NCBI RefSeq assembly: GCF_902686445.1
Contig: NC_062224.1
Coordinates: 48,793,156 to 48,857,155 of the forward strand
DNA: 64,000 nucleotides
Source of the DNA: Sciurus carolinensis
Lineage: Eukaryota > Chordata > Mammalia > Rodentia > Sciuridae
Reading direction: 5' to 3'
In this document: positions 47,472 through 60,898 of the stretch, in pieces
Layout of the letters: each line of letters starts with the position of its first letter
Position numbering within the stretch: position 1 is the first letter of the stretch
Position numbers and translations under genes: made by a program
The notes under the pieces: model-generated
The model's input: the letters and a program-made list of their open reading frames with translations, nothing else
What the model was told of the DNA's origin: nothing
Database searches by the model: none

Positions 47472-50115
47472 TTCCGCAGTCATGGTAGGGGCAGAGTAGC
47501 CTTTCAATAAATATTGGTTGAAACACTTCTGACAACAGTAGTTATAACATTACAATTGATCGGAAGTATTAAAGCCATTGCTTCTAAATACAATTAAGTA
47601 ACACTCAAGGAAATTAGGCACTTGGTGTATTTGTTGAATGAAGTCATGTAAATTAAAGTTGCAATCCATTTTCATCATGATAGGTTAATGAACAGTAATT
47701 TTCAGACATTTAATGGGGTGAATTCCAATTATAAGCTTAGGTTTAGGTGTCTGGCGCCTAGAAGATTCTGAGGTGTCAGGATAAGAGCTCTAATCTTCAT
47801 ATTGCTCTCCACTCCCATCTTCTGTCCTCATATTCTCCAGAGGGGACCAACCATGCCACCTTATAGAGCAAGTACCCAGTGGAACCTTACCTAACTTGGA
47901 TCAGAGTTTGACTTTAACCTCAGAACCAAGACTAAAGTCTTGGTTAAATAACCTTCTCTATAAAGGAGTGAGAAAAGTTTCTAAAAAGTGTGAAAAGGGG
48001 GAAATAGGCATTGAAATAAAATGTGGTTTCCCCTCTTCTGCTTTGCTTGAGGGCAAGTCCTTAGCTCATTTTTTCTTTTTTCTTTTCACAGTTCACAAAT
48101 GAACAAGTTATAAATGTGTAACATTCAAATACTTTTTCTCTGAGCTCCACTGCTGGTATATAATTCATAAATGATACCTGCTCCCGAGAGGCTAAATATT
48201 TAAGCTACATCTTGTTAAACTGTCTTATACATATGGTACAACCAAAACATCTAGGTAAATAGGACTGTTTTCTGGGTTAGTGTGAATTAATCAGGTTAGC
48301 TTCCCCTCTGCTTGACTGAGCTAAATATCACTGAAGAAATGAAGATTTTGATTGAGAGAAAAAAGAAGTCACTTTACTTAGTTGGTGGAATACTATGGGA
48401 GGAAGGTTCTATTTAGATTGCCTCACAGTTGGAGAATTGCAGAAAAATGAGAGATTGAGGTGTTTGGGTTGCTGTAGAAAGAGGAAGTAGAAATTGGGAG
48501 GATACCAAAGATCAATTCCCATTTCTAAACCCTTTTTCTTGGCTAATGATGACTCTCAAAGGCAGAAGATGCCCCCCTGTTCTTTTTTTCTTTCTCTTTC
48601 TTGCACACTTGTGTAGTTTAGAATCTAAACTGGTAGCAGTAGTAAAATCCAGGTATGCTAATGAGTTCAGGAACCCTTGGATCAAACTGGGATTTCATCT
48701 TAATTTATAGTATTGTTTCTTTTTAGAAAGACACACTGTCAGTTCTAACAACTGAGGAAACACGTCCTCCTCTAGGAATAATCTGTTTGTATCTCAGGTC
48801 CTCCCACAGGCATTCATTCATGGACAGGAATGTTTGTAAAAGCCATTCAGTGAAGGCCCTCCTGCATTTCGTGCTGGGCCACTCATCAATGGGACATATC
48901 TAAATGAACCAGAAAAAAAGGTTTTAAAAGATGCTTTGGAAAACCTTTTGAATAGTGAATAATCGCCTCTAATTGATCTGTGTCAATAGTCAGGATTAGT
49001 ATATGGAGGTAGCTTCAAAACAGCCCTGTGGCAGCCAAGAGGGGGCTGCCTTGAGCCTAAGGTCCGAGGGTCTCTATGTCTGTGCTAGGTTTCTCTGAGG
49101 TTTTGTTGACCAGGAAGTCTATTTTAGCTACTTGTCTCTTATTTTTGTTCCCTTTTTGTGCTGTCACTTTCTTGTTTCTTAGTGAAAGAATTAAGCTTTG
49201 CCATTTTGGATTATTCCAGACATTCTTTTCCTGGCAGACGAACAACTATTGATATTCTCCAGCAGAAAATAATAAAACCCTCTATCAGCACTCCAGCGAG
49301 TGACATTTAAAGGATACTTGAAAGTTGATCCAATTTCTTGTCTTGTACTTCACCTATTACACGCCATCTGGGAATGAGGCATTCTACATAAGTGAAATTT
49401 CCAGATAGCAGAAATTTAAGTACCAATTTACAAAAGGAATTTTCTGCTCTTCTGAAACTATACTATTAAACACTGCTTTGGGGGTGTACTCTTAGAAGTC
49501 CTCTCTTGATTCTTAATGCTCTTCTACCCTCTCAAATTGGTACCCTTAGGGTTAATCACAATCCTAACTTGCCTCTAACTCTTTTGAACAACCTTTGGAA
49601 AAGGGAACTTTCCTAATTACTTCTTTCAAATCGGTGGTCTTTTAAATAAGATTTATAGAAGTTCTGGTCTTTGGGTATGTGCAGGGTTACTGTGGAATTA
49701 TAAGGACTGAAGCATTATTCTAAGTGCTATAGATTCTTAATATTTAACAGTGGTGATAATGGCAAAGCACATTTACTTTCTGAAATTCAAAGTCATCTGA
49801 TTTTTGAAAATTGCATTTGCTTTATGGATTCATTCATGGAATTTAAATGGAATTTCAGGAGTGGTCTGCCTATTGTGAAGAACTGAGAGATTAATAGCAG
49901 ACAAAAAAAGAGAAAGGAATATTGGTAGTTTGGGAAATTTGCTGGCTCCTCAAAAAAAAAGGGGTGGCTTTTCATTCACTTTTCTTTGTTATTTAGTATC
50001 ATGGGAGAGCCTGAAAAGGTCAAAATGGAGATGCTGAGACTTTCAGCCTCAGACAACAACGTGACTTACAAACAAATTCAAAATATGTGGCAAATTAGCT
50101 TAGTTTGAAATGTAG

Positions 50116-50142
50116 TTTTTTTTTTTTTTTTTTTTTTTTTTA
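50116..50142. repeat. Poly(T) tract
   Basis: About 27 T. No adjacent antisense SINE body is recognised. Confidence 0.9.
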
Positions 50143-50264
50143 AGAACTGTGTTTGATCTGGATAGTTCTGGATAGTTCTATCCTTTTCCACGGTCGTACT
50201 TTCTTAAGATAGCAACACTGATTTCAAATTTTTTGACTATAGACAAATTATTTCTGAAATGTGG

Positions 50265-50415
50265 CCACATTCTCTCACTGTCTTGTGTGTATTAAAAGTT
50301 CCATGAGGTCCTGAAATGGTGTTATATTAATTTAATTTTTATAGGCCCCCTAACACTAAGTAAGGTGTCTTTCACATATTTGCTCCATAAATGTTTCTTA
50401 AGTGAATGAGTTAGT
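50265..50415 (+). mobile_element. L2 3' end fragment
   Basis: CATTCTCTCACTGTC, AAAAGTTCCATGAGGTCCTG, AACACTAAGTAAGGTG and TTTGCTCCATAAATGTTTCTTAAGTGAATGAG are the ordered L2 tail words. Confidence 0.65.
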
Positions 50416-50946
50416 GTTTTAATGATTTAGTCTGTCTGCTCTTTAAATCATAAAGACATTTTAATGCACATAGGGATATGTTGGCCTGTGTATGTCAACA
50501 TGACAAGAGAAAGAAAAGGGAACTGAATAAGTTTATATTAGTTAAAAAAAATTGTAAGACAGAAAGCCTTACGATTTTAAAAAACAGGAAAAGGGTTAAA
50601 CAAAATGAAGCTTAAAATAATGAAATGTTTAAGAAATCCAAGATTGAAACTTTGAAAGTATAAAATGAAACCAAATTAATTTTAAGTAAAAGAAAGTCCT
50701 GCAGCAAAATGCATGAATGATAAATGGAAAAGGTTAACTAGTTTAATGAAAATACACTGAAAAATAACAAGTTTAGCAGATAGACCAAGTACTGGTATTT
50801 TTGTTTATCTTTACCTAGTATACAGCTTTGGAAGTAAGAATTAGGAAATGAAGCATGGATTTAGACCCACACATTTAAATTCTTCTTCACTTTCAGGATT
50901 AACAAGTTCCCTGAAACAAGTTTTGACTTTTTAAGAATGACTCTTT

Positions 50947-51036
50947 TGGGGCTGGGGGTGTAGCACAGTGGTAGAGCACTTGCCTAGCATATGCAAGGCC
51001 CTGGGTTCCATCTATACCACCACTTTAACAACAAAA
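50947..51036 (+). mobile_element. ID SINE
   Basis: GGGGCTGGGGGTGTAGCACAGTGGTAGAGCACTTGCCTAGC and AAGGCCCTGGGTTCCATC, the tRNA-like ID body, with a degenerate A-rich tail. Flanks GAATGACTCTTTT and GAAAGACTATTTT look like a decayed target-site duplication. Confidence 0.93.
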
Positions 51037-52556
51037 GAAAGACTATTTTAAATCACATGTCAGAATGGGAGACAGTGCATGCAAAATTTTGACGTTTTCT
51101 GTTCTCTTTATATGTAAGAGTAAAAATGCCATACATTTTATATATTTTCCTATCAAAAAGAAGTTCGCCAATGTGAGACATTCTGCAGAGGCCTTCTCTG
51201 TATTTTGATTTTATTCTTCTACTGGCATTTATCAGTAAGTCAGTTACAATTGATTTTTGGATGCTCGGTGCATTGCAAACTTGAAAAAGTGGTCACTCAC
51301 AGCCTAGTAGTTTCATAGAAGTGCTTGTTCATGTCACTATATTTAAGACTGTGTCAGTATTTCCATTAAGAGACTTTTTCATTCCCTGGGGCTTCTAAAT
51401 AAGTCATAAAAATTCAAGCCAAACTAAAGCTGGCATAGAAGGGTCTTTTTTTCTTCTTCTCCTTCTTCCATGTATAAGGAATATAAGTTCATAATGTTCA
51501 CTAATTCTTAGGTTTGTAAACTCTTCATGTACTGACAATACTGATGAGACCAAATAAGATCCATTGACATATCTGTGGCCTGAGAAAAAACATGGTTGTC
51601 AACAATTTTTTACTGTCTGTGAAAATAACAAGTCACTCTATTTAGTCAATATGGAAGTGGTTTCTTTTCTTTTCTTTTCCTTTTTTGTTATTTGCTATTG
51701 GTTTTCCCCTTCTGCCTCCCTACTTTGTTTCTAAAATTAAACAGGTATTTTTCTATGTCAAAATTTGTCTTCTTGATGTAATAGGAGTTTTACTCAGGAT
51801 AAATATGTGTTTTCCTCCAATCCTGAGTTTTGGTACTTTCAAATTCTGGAAGCTTGTATTCTTGTTTTCTGTGATAAATGATATCATTTATAATTCTGAG
51901 TTTTGAGGAAGCAAAAAAAAAAAAAAAGGTAATAATGAATTTGTTTTCCCAGTTCACAAAATTCAAATTTTTTCTTGGATTGTGGTTTAAATAAAGGATG
52001 CATGTTAAATATTGTTTGCATAAAGAAGCTTTTCTCTCTTTGACAGTTTCAGTGCCTCATTTTTCTCAGGTTCATTGTACTGAAAATGTAAATAAACAAG
52101 GACTTTTGTAAATCCAGCAGTCAATTTTTAAAGGATCCTTCAGTTCAGTACCTTATTTTGCAGGTTAGGAAATCACTTTTGATATTCTCCAAGGCACTGA
52201 AAGTGGATTTTTAAATATGATTTCTTCATTGCTTGGAAATGTGATCCTGATTCTTAGTACAGTAAGTCAAATTGCTTTTGACAATTTCAGGTACTTAACT
52301 GATTTTTACTTAACAAATACTTAAATCATTAGTTTTGAACTTTTGAGAATTTGAGTCAGGTGTGCACACATTTCTAAAAATTTTTCTTAATGGCCACCAT
52401 AGAAAGATCTGAATACAAGATGATATTATAAATTGTGGGCTGTGGTAGTCATACACATAGAGTACATAGAGCTTGTCTTTTGGATATTAAAGGACATAGG
52501 AATGGTTTGTAGAAGATCCCTCATAGTCAGTATTAGTAGCCAAAGTTCTCTGTGGT

Positions 52557-52575
52557 TGTGTGTGTGTGTGTGTGG
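52557..52575. repeat. (GT)n microsatellite
   Basis: Nine GT units in TGTGTGTGTGTGTGTGG. Confidence 0.9.
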
Positions 52576-53144
52576 CATGTGTTAGTTGTAGAAACTGAAC
52601 ATGGTTGACAAAACACAGTAGCTTTTGAAAGTGACCAGTGATATCTTCCCTCTGCCTCATGCATCACTGGAGATGCTGAAGTCATTACCAGGAAGTGGTC
52701 AGAAACAATTTGAGTGATGATAACAAGCCAATTGGAAAGTGGTTTGAGGCAGATGGATTAGTCTTAGCTTTAACAATAACAGCGCTCATCTGCTTCCAGC
52801 AGTTCTGAGTCTTCCTAGTCAAAAAGAGGAATCATGAACTAGTTTTTGCAGCCCACTAGGATGGAGCAGTGCAGGGTATGTGAGGTGCTGTGTGGTGGCA
52901 CTTCTAACATTTTTTCAGGTCAGGCACCTAGGAAAAATGAAATTGAAGTTTGGACTTCACCATCTCACAGATTTAGGCGCACTTTGACTATGGGCACTGC
53001 AGTCTAAAACTCTTCAAGGCACATGGAATCTTCCAGAATCTCTGGACTACAGATAGGGTGAAAAACTGACTTTTTCACAATGACTTTGGGGCATTTTTGA
53101 TGTGGTGATCAAGATATACATCTTTGATAGAGGGAATGTGTTCA

Positions 53145-53172
53145 AATATATATATATATATGTATCTATACA

Positions 53173-53208
<36 letters not shown>
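53145..53208. repeat. (TA)n / (TG)n compound microsatellite
   Basis: ATATAT run, a mixed TGTATCTATACATACA link, then about 17 TG units. Alternating purine-pyrimidine. Creates the spurious minus-strand His/Thr-repeat ORF. Confidence 0.95.
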
Positions 53209-53209
<1 letters not shown>

Positions 53210-55217
53210 TCCACAAATTTTGCCTTTGATCCGGTTTCATTTAAATAAAGAGAATAAAATTTTTTACAATAGTTGTTTGGAGAGGAATATTTTGGTAATC
53301 TAAAATTAAAATGGAAAAACACAGACCTCAGATGAAAATGAAACCTTTTAAAATGCTGAAAGGTGGGTCAGAGACAACCATTCATAAAGAGAGATTTCCA
53401 AGAAACAGTTTGCTCTTTAAGTTTTCACATAGTTGCCTGTGTGTTAAGAACTGATTGTCCCTTCAGTGGAGCCAGACTCAGGTTCTGGTGGACAAATCTC
53501 AGTATGGCAGAGACATTTCAAGTAAGAATGCCCTGTTCTGCCAAAACTGTCATTATGACACTAAATGTACCCTTTTGCTAAGGGCCAAAATTCAGAGGCT
53601 GTCCTTCCAGTTTCTACACTGATTTAGACAGCAGATGGATTAAAAGGCAAAGTGGTATTTAGGATCATTTGTCACATGGCTTCAGGGCAAGAGGATGGCT
53701 ATCTGGCAAGAGCAAGAATTCCTTAAATGTTACTAGGTCTTACATTTCTGAACGTAAAATCCCTGGCCAGAAGTTGTTTGGTGCCAGGTGCCTTTGCTGT
53801 GATGTCTTAGCCTAGCATGAAGCTGGGCGGTTGTGATATGGACTGCACACAGCGTTCGCTAGTTTGCAACTAAGATTGAGTGACATTATTGTTTTCCAAG
53901 TCCTCTTATCTTTGGTTTGGTTGCATCTGTTCATGCTGTATTTTGTTTTTCCTCCTATAATTCTCTTTTGAGCTGCCAAATCTATCTTAGCCAGATCAAG
54001 GAGCTTTTTCACAACCCGGTCAGTACTTCCATTGTTCTTGTTTTAGTTGTTATTGTGTCTCCCGGGTTCCTTTATTTTAGACCTTCTAAGAAATAAGGCA
54101 CCAATTCAGATTTTCTCATTACTCCTGGGGCCTCCAGTTTATCTAACCTGTGTACTTTTTTTCTTCCTGAAGATTTTTTTAAATGTATACTTTTGTTCTT
54201 AAATATACTTGGAAAATTATAAACATAAATCATCTGGAATAGTAATTCTCAACTATCTTGAAAGGTATTTGAGGACTATTTCACAGTTACTATGATTGAA
54301 GCAGTAAAATTTAGTTTATAGTTACAATAACTTTCCTCTCATTAGGAAAATATAAAAAAGCTCAACTTTATGATTTCATGACATATTACCAACCCCCAAA
54401 TACCATTCCTAATCCCTACCCACTAACACACACTGACTTGGTGAAATGCTGAGGAATCTCAGAGAAGAATCAAAAGGCTCATGATGGGGCTGTGCTCTAT
54501 TTGACCTCACCTGTCCCTCAACTGCTTTTATTAAAATGATAGTTGTAAAAGACCAAACAGAGCCTCCGTTGAAACATTACAAGTGTAATCTGTATTTTGA
54601 CTACAGTTAAATTTCTGCTGCTTCAAATGTGGTTTGGAAAATGACTTTGCTGGGCCCAAATTTTCTCTCCAGTCAGCCTCCTTACTTGCATGAAATGACC
54701 ACTTGCAAGTTCTAATGTGGAAAGAGCAGAGATCAATGCCCTAGAAATAAGGAACTCTGACAGGAGCAGATCTGTTAGCAACTGGGTTTGTCCTGAGGCA
54801 AATCCTTTTTATCAACCAAGACTCCATTCCTTTTGCTGTAAAATGAAGGTGTGCGACAAGATAATCTCTAAGTCCCTTACATTTCTGGCAATCTGTGATT
54901 CTAAGAAATTCATAAGGAAAAAAGGAAGCCCACAGTTTATAGAAAGTCGTAGATAAATGCATATCATGTTCGCTCTATTAGAAACAGAACTTGGGCTCCT
55001 AGCAGCAACATGGTAACATATCCAAGAAGCAGTAAGCAACAGTAAACCTTCACAGTAGCAGACAAAGGACCCCCCTCCCCAGGGAGGATGTTGAGCCCCT
55101 GAGGGTGGATTAGGAGGCCAAAAGGCTTTGTGTGGTGCTCTTTATGTTGTGTGCCATTTTTAGGGAGAGAAATCCCAAGATTATAGAAGTATGCTTCTAT
55201 ATTTTTTCTAACATTTT

Positions 55218-55445
55218 GTTCTTTTTAAATTATTGTTATTATTTTTTGAAACTGGGGATTAAACCCAGGGACACTCAACCACTGAGCCATATCCCTAACT
55301 CTTTTTATTTTTCATTTTGAGGCAGGGTCTCCCTAAGTAGTTTGGGACCTTGCTAAATTGCTGAGGCTGACCTTGAACTTACGATCCTCCTGCCTCAGCC
55401 TTCTGAGCTGCTGGGTTTATAGGTGTGTGCCACCATGCCCAGCAC
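55218..55445 (-). mobile_element. B1-ID dimeric SINE with 10-bp target-site duplication
   Basis: Antisense ID (ACTGGGGATTAAACCCAGGG, CACTGAGCCATATCCC) followed by antisense B1 (GAGGCAGGGTCTCCCTAAG, CCTGCCTCAGCCTTCTGAGCTGCTGGG, GTGTGTGCCACCATGCCCAGC). CTAACATTTT flanks both sides: 55208-55217 and 55446-55455. Confidence 0.95.
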
Positions 55446-56594
55446 CTAACATTTTATTATTATAATTATATTTTAAACACTTATATATCTACAATTTATT
55501 TTTGTAAATTATATGCAGTAATGATTTGGATTCTGTTTTTTTTCCCAGATGGATAGCCAATTGTCCCAACACAATTGACTGAATACTACCTTTCTTTATT
55601 GACTAGTAATGCTACCTATATTATATACTAAATTCGGTTATATGTATGTCTATTTCTAGACTCCTATTATATTCTGACAAACTTAAAAATGTTCTTATAT
55701 TAGCAGTACACCATTTTTGGGACTACAGTTTTATTGTACATTTTGATATATGGCAGGGTATGTCTACTTTCAGTTTAGTTTTCCAGTTGAGCTTTCAAAT
55801 AAATTCGACAAGTTCCTTTGAAAAATCTTGGAAATTAATTTAGAATTGCATTGGATGTTAGTTTGAATATTAGCATTGAGTTGTTTGTTAAATATTTTTG
55901 TTTTTGTTCTAGCAAGTCTTCCCACTTAGGGATATTTATTCTGGTCATCTTCTATGACATTGTAAGTTTTCGTAGTTTTCTTTACATGGAGTTTGCATAT
56001 TTCTCATCAAGTTAACTACTGGATATTTTATTTGTTATTCTTATTATTTCTATGGGGAATGAATTCTGATTAATTTCACATTATAATAGTAATCACTGAT
56101 ATATAGGAAAGCTATTGCATTTTGTATATTTTTCTTTCATCTAGCTGGATTGTTAAAGTACATCTTCAGATAGTGACAATTTTGTGTATTTATCCTCTTC
56201 CTTCTTTTTCTTCCTCCCTCTCTCCATTTATTGCATCATAATGATAACATTCTACAAAACAACTTTGGATAATGGCAGTGATAGCAAACATCAAAGGGAA
56301 TTTTTCCTATATTTTGCCATTAAGTATGTTTGGAGGTTTCTGGTTATCGGAAAGGATAAGGGAATTATCAAGTTAAAGGATTCTCCTTTCATTCCTAAAT
56401 AGTTAATGAGACCACTCTGCCTTCCAGCCCCTGCAAAGAAAACCAAGTCATACACAACTGAATAGTTTTTGTATTTGTAAAGTGCTAATTCCACAATTTC
56501 CAAGACTGTCATTGAGTTGTCCTCTTAATCTATTCACATAGTTATTCTTTAATAAATTTTTTAGTGTTTTACCTGTCCTTGAATTCTTGGGAAA

Positions 56595-57205
56595 AATTTT
56601 ATTCCATTAAGATACATCATTCTTTGGGTATAAACCAAGGCGTGGGATAACTGGGTCAAATGGTGGTTCCATTCCAAGTTTTCTAAGGAATCTCCGTACT
56701 GCTTTCTAGAGTGGTTGCACCAATTTGCAGTGCCACCAGCAATTGTGTGAGTGTACCTTTCCCCCCACATCTTCACCAACATTTATTGTTGCTTATATTC
56801 TTGATAATTGGCATTCTGACTAGAGGGGGATGAAATCTCAGTTTTAATTTGCATGTCTCTAACTGTGAGATGTTGAACATTTTTTCATATATTTGTTGAC
56901 TGATCGTACATATTTCTTCTTCTGTGAAGTGCCTGTTCAGTTCCTTTGCCCATTTATTAATTGGGTTATTTGTTTTTTTGGTGTTAAGTTTTTTGAGTTC
57001 TTTATATATCCTGGAGATTAATGCTCTGAGGTGCAGGTGGCAAAGATTTTCTCCCATTCTGTAGGCTCATCTCTTCACACTATTGATTGTTTCTTTTGCT
57101 GAGAAGAAGCTTTTTAGTTCGATTCAATCCCATTTGTTGATTCTTGATTTTACTTCTTGCGCTTTAGGAGTCTTATTCAGGAAGACGATTCCTGAGCCAA
57201 CAAGT
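56595..57205 (-). mobile_element. L1, inverted 5' segment (ORF2 C-terminal region)
   Basis: On the minus strand the 94-codon ORF 56773-57057 reads as L1 ORF2 (RIYKELKKLNTKKTNNPINK, WAKELNRHFTEEE). The next frame has the AGGTANWCNHSRKQYGD-like region that follows in L1. It is joined head-on to L1 3' UTR of the opposite sense at about 57206. Truncated and frameshifted. Confidence 0.9.
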
Positions 57206-57360
57206 AAAGAAAACTTTCCTATGTGCATATATGATTACATGACTAATGTAATTTTACATCATGTACAACCAGAAGAATGAGAAGTTATACTCCATATATT
57301 TTAATATGTCAAAATACATTCTACTATCATGTATAACTAATAAGAACAAATTTTAAAAAT
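57206..57360 (+). mobile_element. L1 3' UTR end, sense segment of the same insertion
   Basis: CCTATGTGCATATATGATTACATGACTAATG, CATCATGTACAACCAGAAGAATGAGAAG and CATTCTACTATCATGTATAACTAATAAGAACAAATTTTAAAA match the 3' UTR type seen at 17940-18075. It ends in a degenerate A-rich tail. Confidence 0.8.
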
Positions 57361-58959
57361 CTGTTTAGATTTTCCCACCAACATGATGCTATATGGATTT
57401 TACCCTTCAAGAATTTCTCAAGTTTTCTGATTTGGCAATGATAATTTTATTGTTTTCCAGCACTGCTAGGCATGTATTTGATTTTGTTTACATTCTATAA
57501 TTTTAATGGGATTTTGAGGAAGAAATGAAGTAAGCTTATTCAGTTCACTGTCTCAAAGGGGAACTCTTAAAAATATAGACTTTTAATAAGTGGTTTAATT
57601 AATGGTTTTATTGTAAAGCCATATGATGTTTCTTTTGTTTCTAAGAGTTTTTAGTGAGAATTGGCACACATTCAAAATTATGCATAGACTCTGAATGTCA
57701 AGGAATAATAAATACAAAGTGACTGTCTACAGAATGAGATAGTGGGAGCTCTTGCAAAATTCCTAATACGTTTTACTGCATAAACACAATACATTATGAT
57801 AGGTAAGACCTCCTAAACTACAGTGCTTGAAATAAAGATCTAAATACAATTTAGTTAATACACTTTTTATAATTTTTACAATATGACATGGTAATACTTG
57901 GCAATTCTGCACCCAATAAATTTGACACTTTTGAAATGTGATTGGAATTCAGATGGATACTCTTCTACTCTGTAGTTAAACATGTGTTAGGACATGGTAG
58001 AAACTAACTTTTCTTTTTGTCTTTCCAGTGGAAAACTTAAGTTTTTTTTTTTTTAAATGAGTACTGTTGGGGATTTTTAAGTAAAAACAAGGAGCTAAAA
58101 ATTCCATTGCTTTTTGCCAATCTTTCCTTTAAGCAAAATCATCAATTAATAGAGCATTACATATCATATGCTTTATATTGTTTTTATACCCTTTTGTACT
58201 TGAGTTACTTTAATAATTTTTAGCTAGTGCTACAAATGTAGTTGATTAAAATCATACATAAGAACAAAAATTGAACAGGGGAAAGGATTATCATGTTTCA
58301 AAAACATTATATTAATAACATATTAAAATTTGTACGTTTATTTTGAAAAATGTCAAAATATCTTCGGGTTCCCCTAATTACTTTCTTCATCTTCCTCCTT
58401 CTCATTCTTCTTTCTCTCCTAACAATAAAGTGCATTGTCTTTGCCCAGGACACTCAAGTTCAGGTTCCCTCTTGGCTTGTTTGACTGTGACTGAGTTCAC
58501 TATTTCCCAGTACCTCTATGTCTGGGCAGTGGGACTGACCACAGATTATTTTTATATGTGTTTTCTACTAATAAGCTTGACTGTCCATTTCTGTCAACAT
58601 ATAGAAACTGTGCTGGTTATACAGAAATAAATTTTAAATAGGCTACTGCCCCCAAGATCTTTACAAAACCAGCAGCTTGTTTTATAGGAGCAACTAGCAT
58701 TTCTAGAATTCTTCACTTTTAGTGAATTTACTCTCACAGAAGTAGGTAGGATCTGTCATAGCCAGTGGGTCTTTCCCTGGATTATATAATTAATGCTTTG
58801 GTACATCCTTTAAAAGGACTAGAGTTACTCTGATGAGGTCAAGGATTTTACATATTACTACTAGTTAACCTTGTTGTTGGGAAAAAAGCATAAACAAATA
58901 TCCAGACTTAATTCTTAGCCAATAGATCATATGAGATCATGTGGTAATTTTACTTTTAG

Positions 58960-59570
58960 TTTTTTGAGGAATCTTCATACCATTTTCAGTAATGGCTATA
59001 AGAATTTACATTCCCATCAACAGTGTTCAAGGATTCTATTTTCTCCCTATCATGACCAACACTATCATCCTTTGGATAATAGCTAAACTGACAGGTATGA
59101 AGTGATCTTTCATTGTGATTTTAATTTGCACTTAGAGATGTTGAGCATTTTTCATTTATCTGTTGGCCATTTGTCTGTCTTTTTTTAAGAAATGTCTACA
59201 GAACTCCTTTTCCCATTTTAATACGGTTATTTGTTTTCTTATTGAGTAATTTGAATTTCAATTATATTTTGGAAATTAGCCAAAATACCTGTTGCATGAT
59301 TTATAAATATTTCTTCCAATTTATGGGTTGCCTCTTTCTCTATGGTTTCCTTTGTTGTGCAGAAACTTTTTAGTTCGATGCAATCCCATTTGTCTGTTTT
59401 TGCCTTTATTGCCTATGCATTCAGGTTCATCTAGAAGAAATCACTGCCATCACCAAGGTTGTGGACTTTTCCCCTTGTATTTTCTTCTAGTAGTTTTAGA
59501 GTTTCAGGTCTTAAGTTTGCCTTTAATCCTGAAGGGGCTTCTCCTGATCCTTTATACATTTTGTTGGAGA
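58960..59570 (-). mobile_element. Old L1 fragment (ORF2 C-terminal part)
   Basis: Antisense L1 landmarks in order: AATTTACATTCCCATCAACAGTGT, TTTTAATTTGCACTTAGAGATGTTGAGCATTTTTCAT, TGTTGGCCATTTGTCTGTC, CTTTTTAGTTCGATGCAATCCCATTTGTC and GTTTCAGGTCTTAAGTTTGCC. More diverged than the copy at 56595. Confidence 0.85.
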
Positions 59571-59804
59571 TGCTAAGAGAAAGCAGCATATCCAGGCACA
59601 TTTTCTAAGAAAATATTAAATGAACCTCCTGCAGTAAGAAGGACAAAGAAAATGCCAGAAGGCCAGCCTGAGATCTTGGCACATACATTGCCAGGAATTA
59701 ATAGCTTAGGTGTAGCCATCAGGAGTGTGATATGGTGTTTTTTAATTCATTAACAGTGTCAGGTTTGTGAAGATGACTATAGCTTTAATTTTTATGCCTA
59801 TGAA

Positions 59805-60240
59805 TTAGTTTTCTATTGCTGCGTAACAAATTCCCACAAGTTTGATAGCTTACATTTATTATCTTACAATTCTGCTGGTCAGCAGTTGGGCGCAACGTGG
59901 CTGGATTGTGTGCTGAGGGTTTGATCTCAAGGTATTTGTCTCATTGGGCTCTTATCTGGTGGTATAACTTATTCAGGCCCTTGGCATAGTCCATTTTTTT
60001 GTGGTTGTCAGACTGAGGTCACCATTTACTCCCTTTCAGCTTTCTAGAGCCTTTTCTCATCTCTTGTCTCTGGTCTGTTGTCATTTCCAACCAGCAGCTG
60101 TACACTGAATCCTTTTCGTGCTGAAACTCCCTGATTTCCCCTTCTGCCTTTGACCAGGAGAAAGTTTTGCCTTTAAGGATCCACATAATTACATTGAGCC
60201 CACCTATAAACCTACAATAAGCTCCCTCTTTTCAAATCAA
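59805..60240 (-). mobile_element. Old LTR-like repeat, possibly MLT-type
   Basis: TTAGTTTTCTATTGCTGCGTAACAAATTCCCACAAG and CATTTATTATCTTACAATTCTGCTGGTCAGCAG are familiar starts of an antisense ERVL-MaLR-like LTR, the TTTATT being a reversed poly(A) signal. The right half is diverged and the family name is not certain. Confidence 0.55.
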
Positions 60241-60554
60241 CTGACTGATAATTGCATCTGTAAAGTCTCTTTTCACGTGTAACAACATATTTACAGATAT
60301 ACAAAATGTATACAGGATCAGGAGCAGAAGTTGAAGAGGACAAAATCCTTCCTATTCCCACATGAATCATGTAGCAAGGGGATGGGGAAGGGGTTTGCCT
60401 GTTCATCTTCAAATTTTAGACAATAAACACTATTGTTAGTGTGATATTTTTAATTAAAAGTACAAAAAGCATATTGTTTTAAATACTTTTGCATGAAGGA
60501 CCTATAAATTGAGTGATCAAATCCTGTCTAAATAAGCAAGTTGAAACTATCTAC

Positions 60555-60713
60555 ATATATATATGTATATACATACACACACATATGTATATATACATAT
60601 ACATATATACATATATATATGTATATATATACACACACACATATGTATATATATATGTATATACATATGTGTGTGTGTATATATATATATGTATACACAC
60701 ACACACACACATA
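60555..60713. repeat. Alternating TA/CA/TG purine-pyrimidine tract
   Basis: About 160 bp of almost perfect purine-pyrimidine alternation. It includes a perfect inverted repeat with 21-bp arms (60631-60651 and 60658-60678) around a 6-nt spacer. It yields four overlapping Tyr/Ile/His ORFs on both strands, none of them genes. Confidence 0.95.
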
Positions 60714-60898
60714 TATTCATATAACTGCATATGAGCACCAAAGTATTCATATGTCCTCTATTCATTGGTTAATATTACTTCTCTTCAGGTTACTTCTCTT
60801 CAGGTCTCATAACATGAAGTAGACCTCTTTCCTTGAAGATGAATATCAGGCCACTGACAGTGTACTTCCAAGGAAGCTGGTTAGAAAATCCACAGTGA

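Noticed and set aside
56773..57057. 94-codon minus-strand ORF that resembles a protein
   Set aside because: It is a remnant of L1 ORF2 within an inverted, truncated insertion, not a host gene.
60513..60822. Overlapping ORFs of Tyr, Ile and His repeats on both strands
   Set aside because: They are translations of the TA/CA/TG tract; no non-repeat protein sequence.
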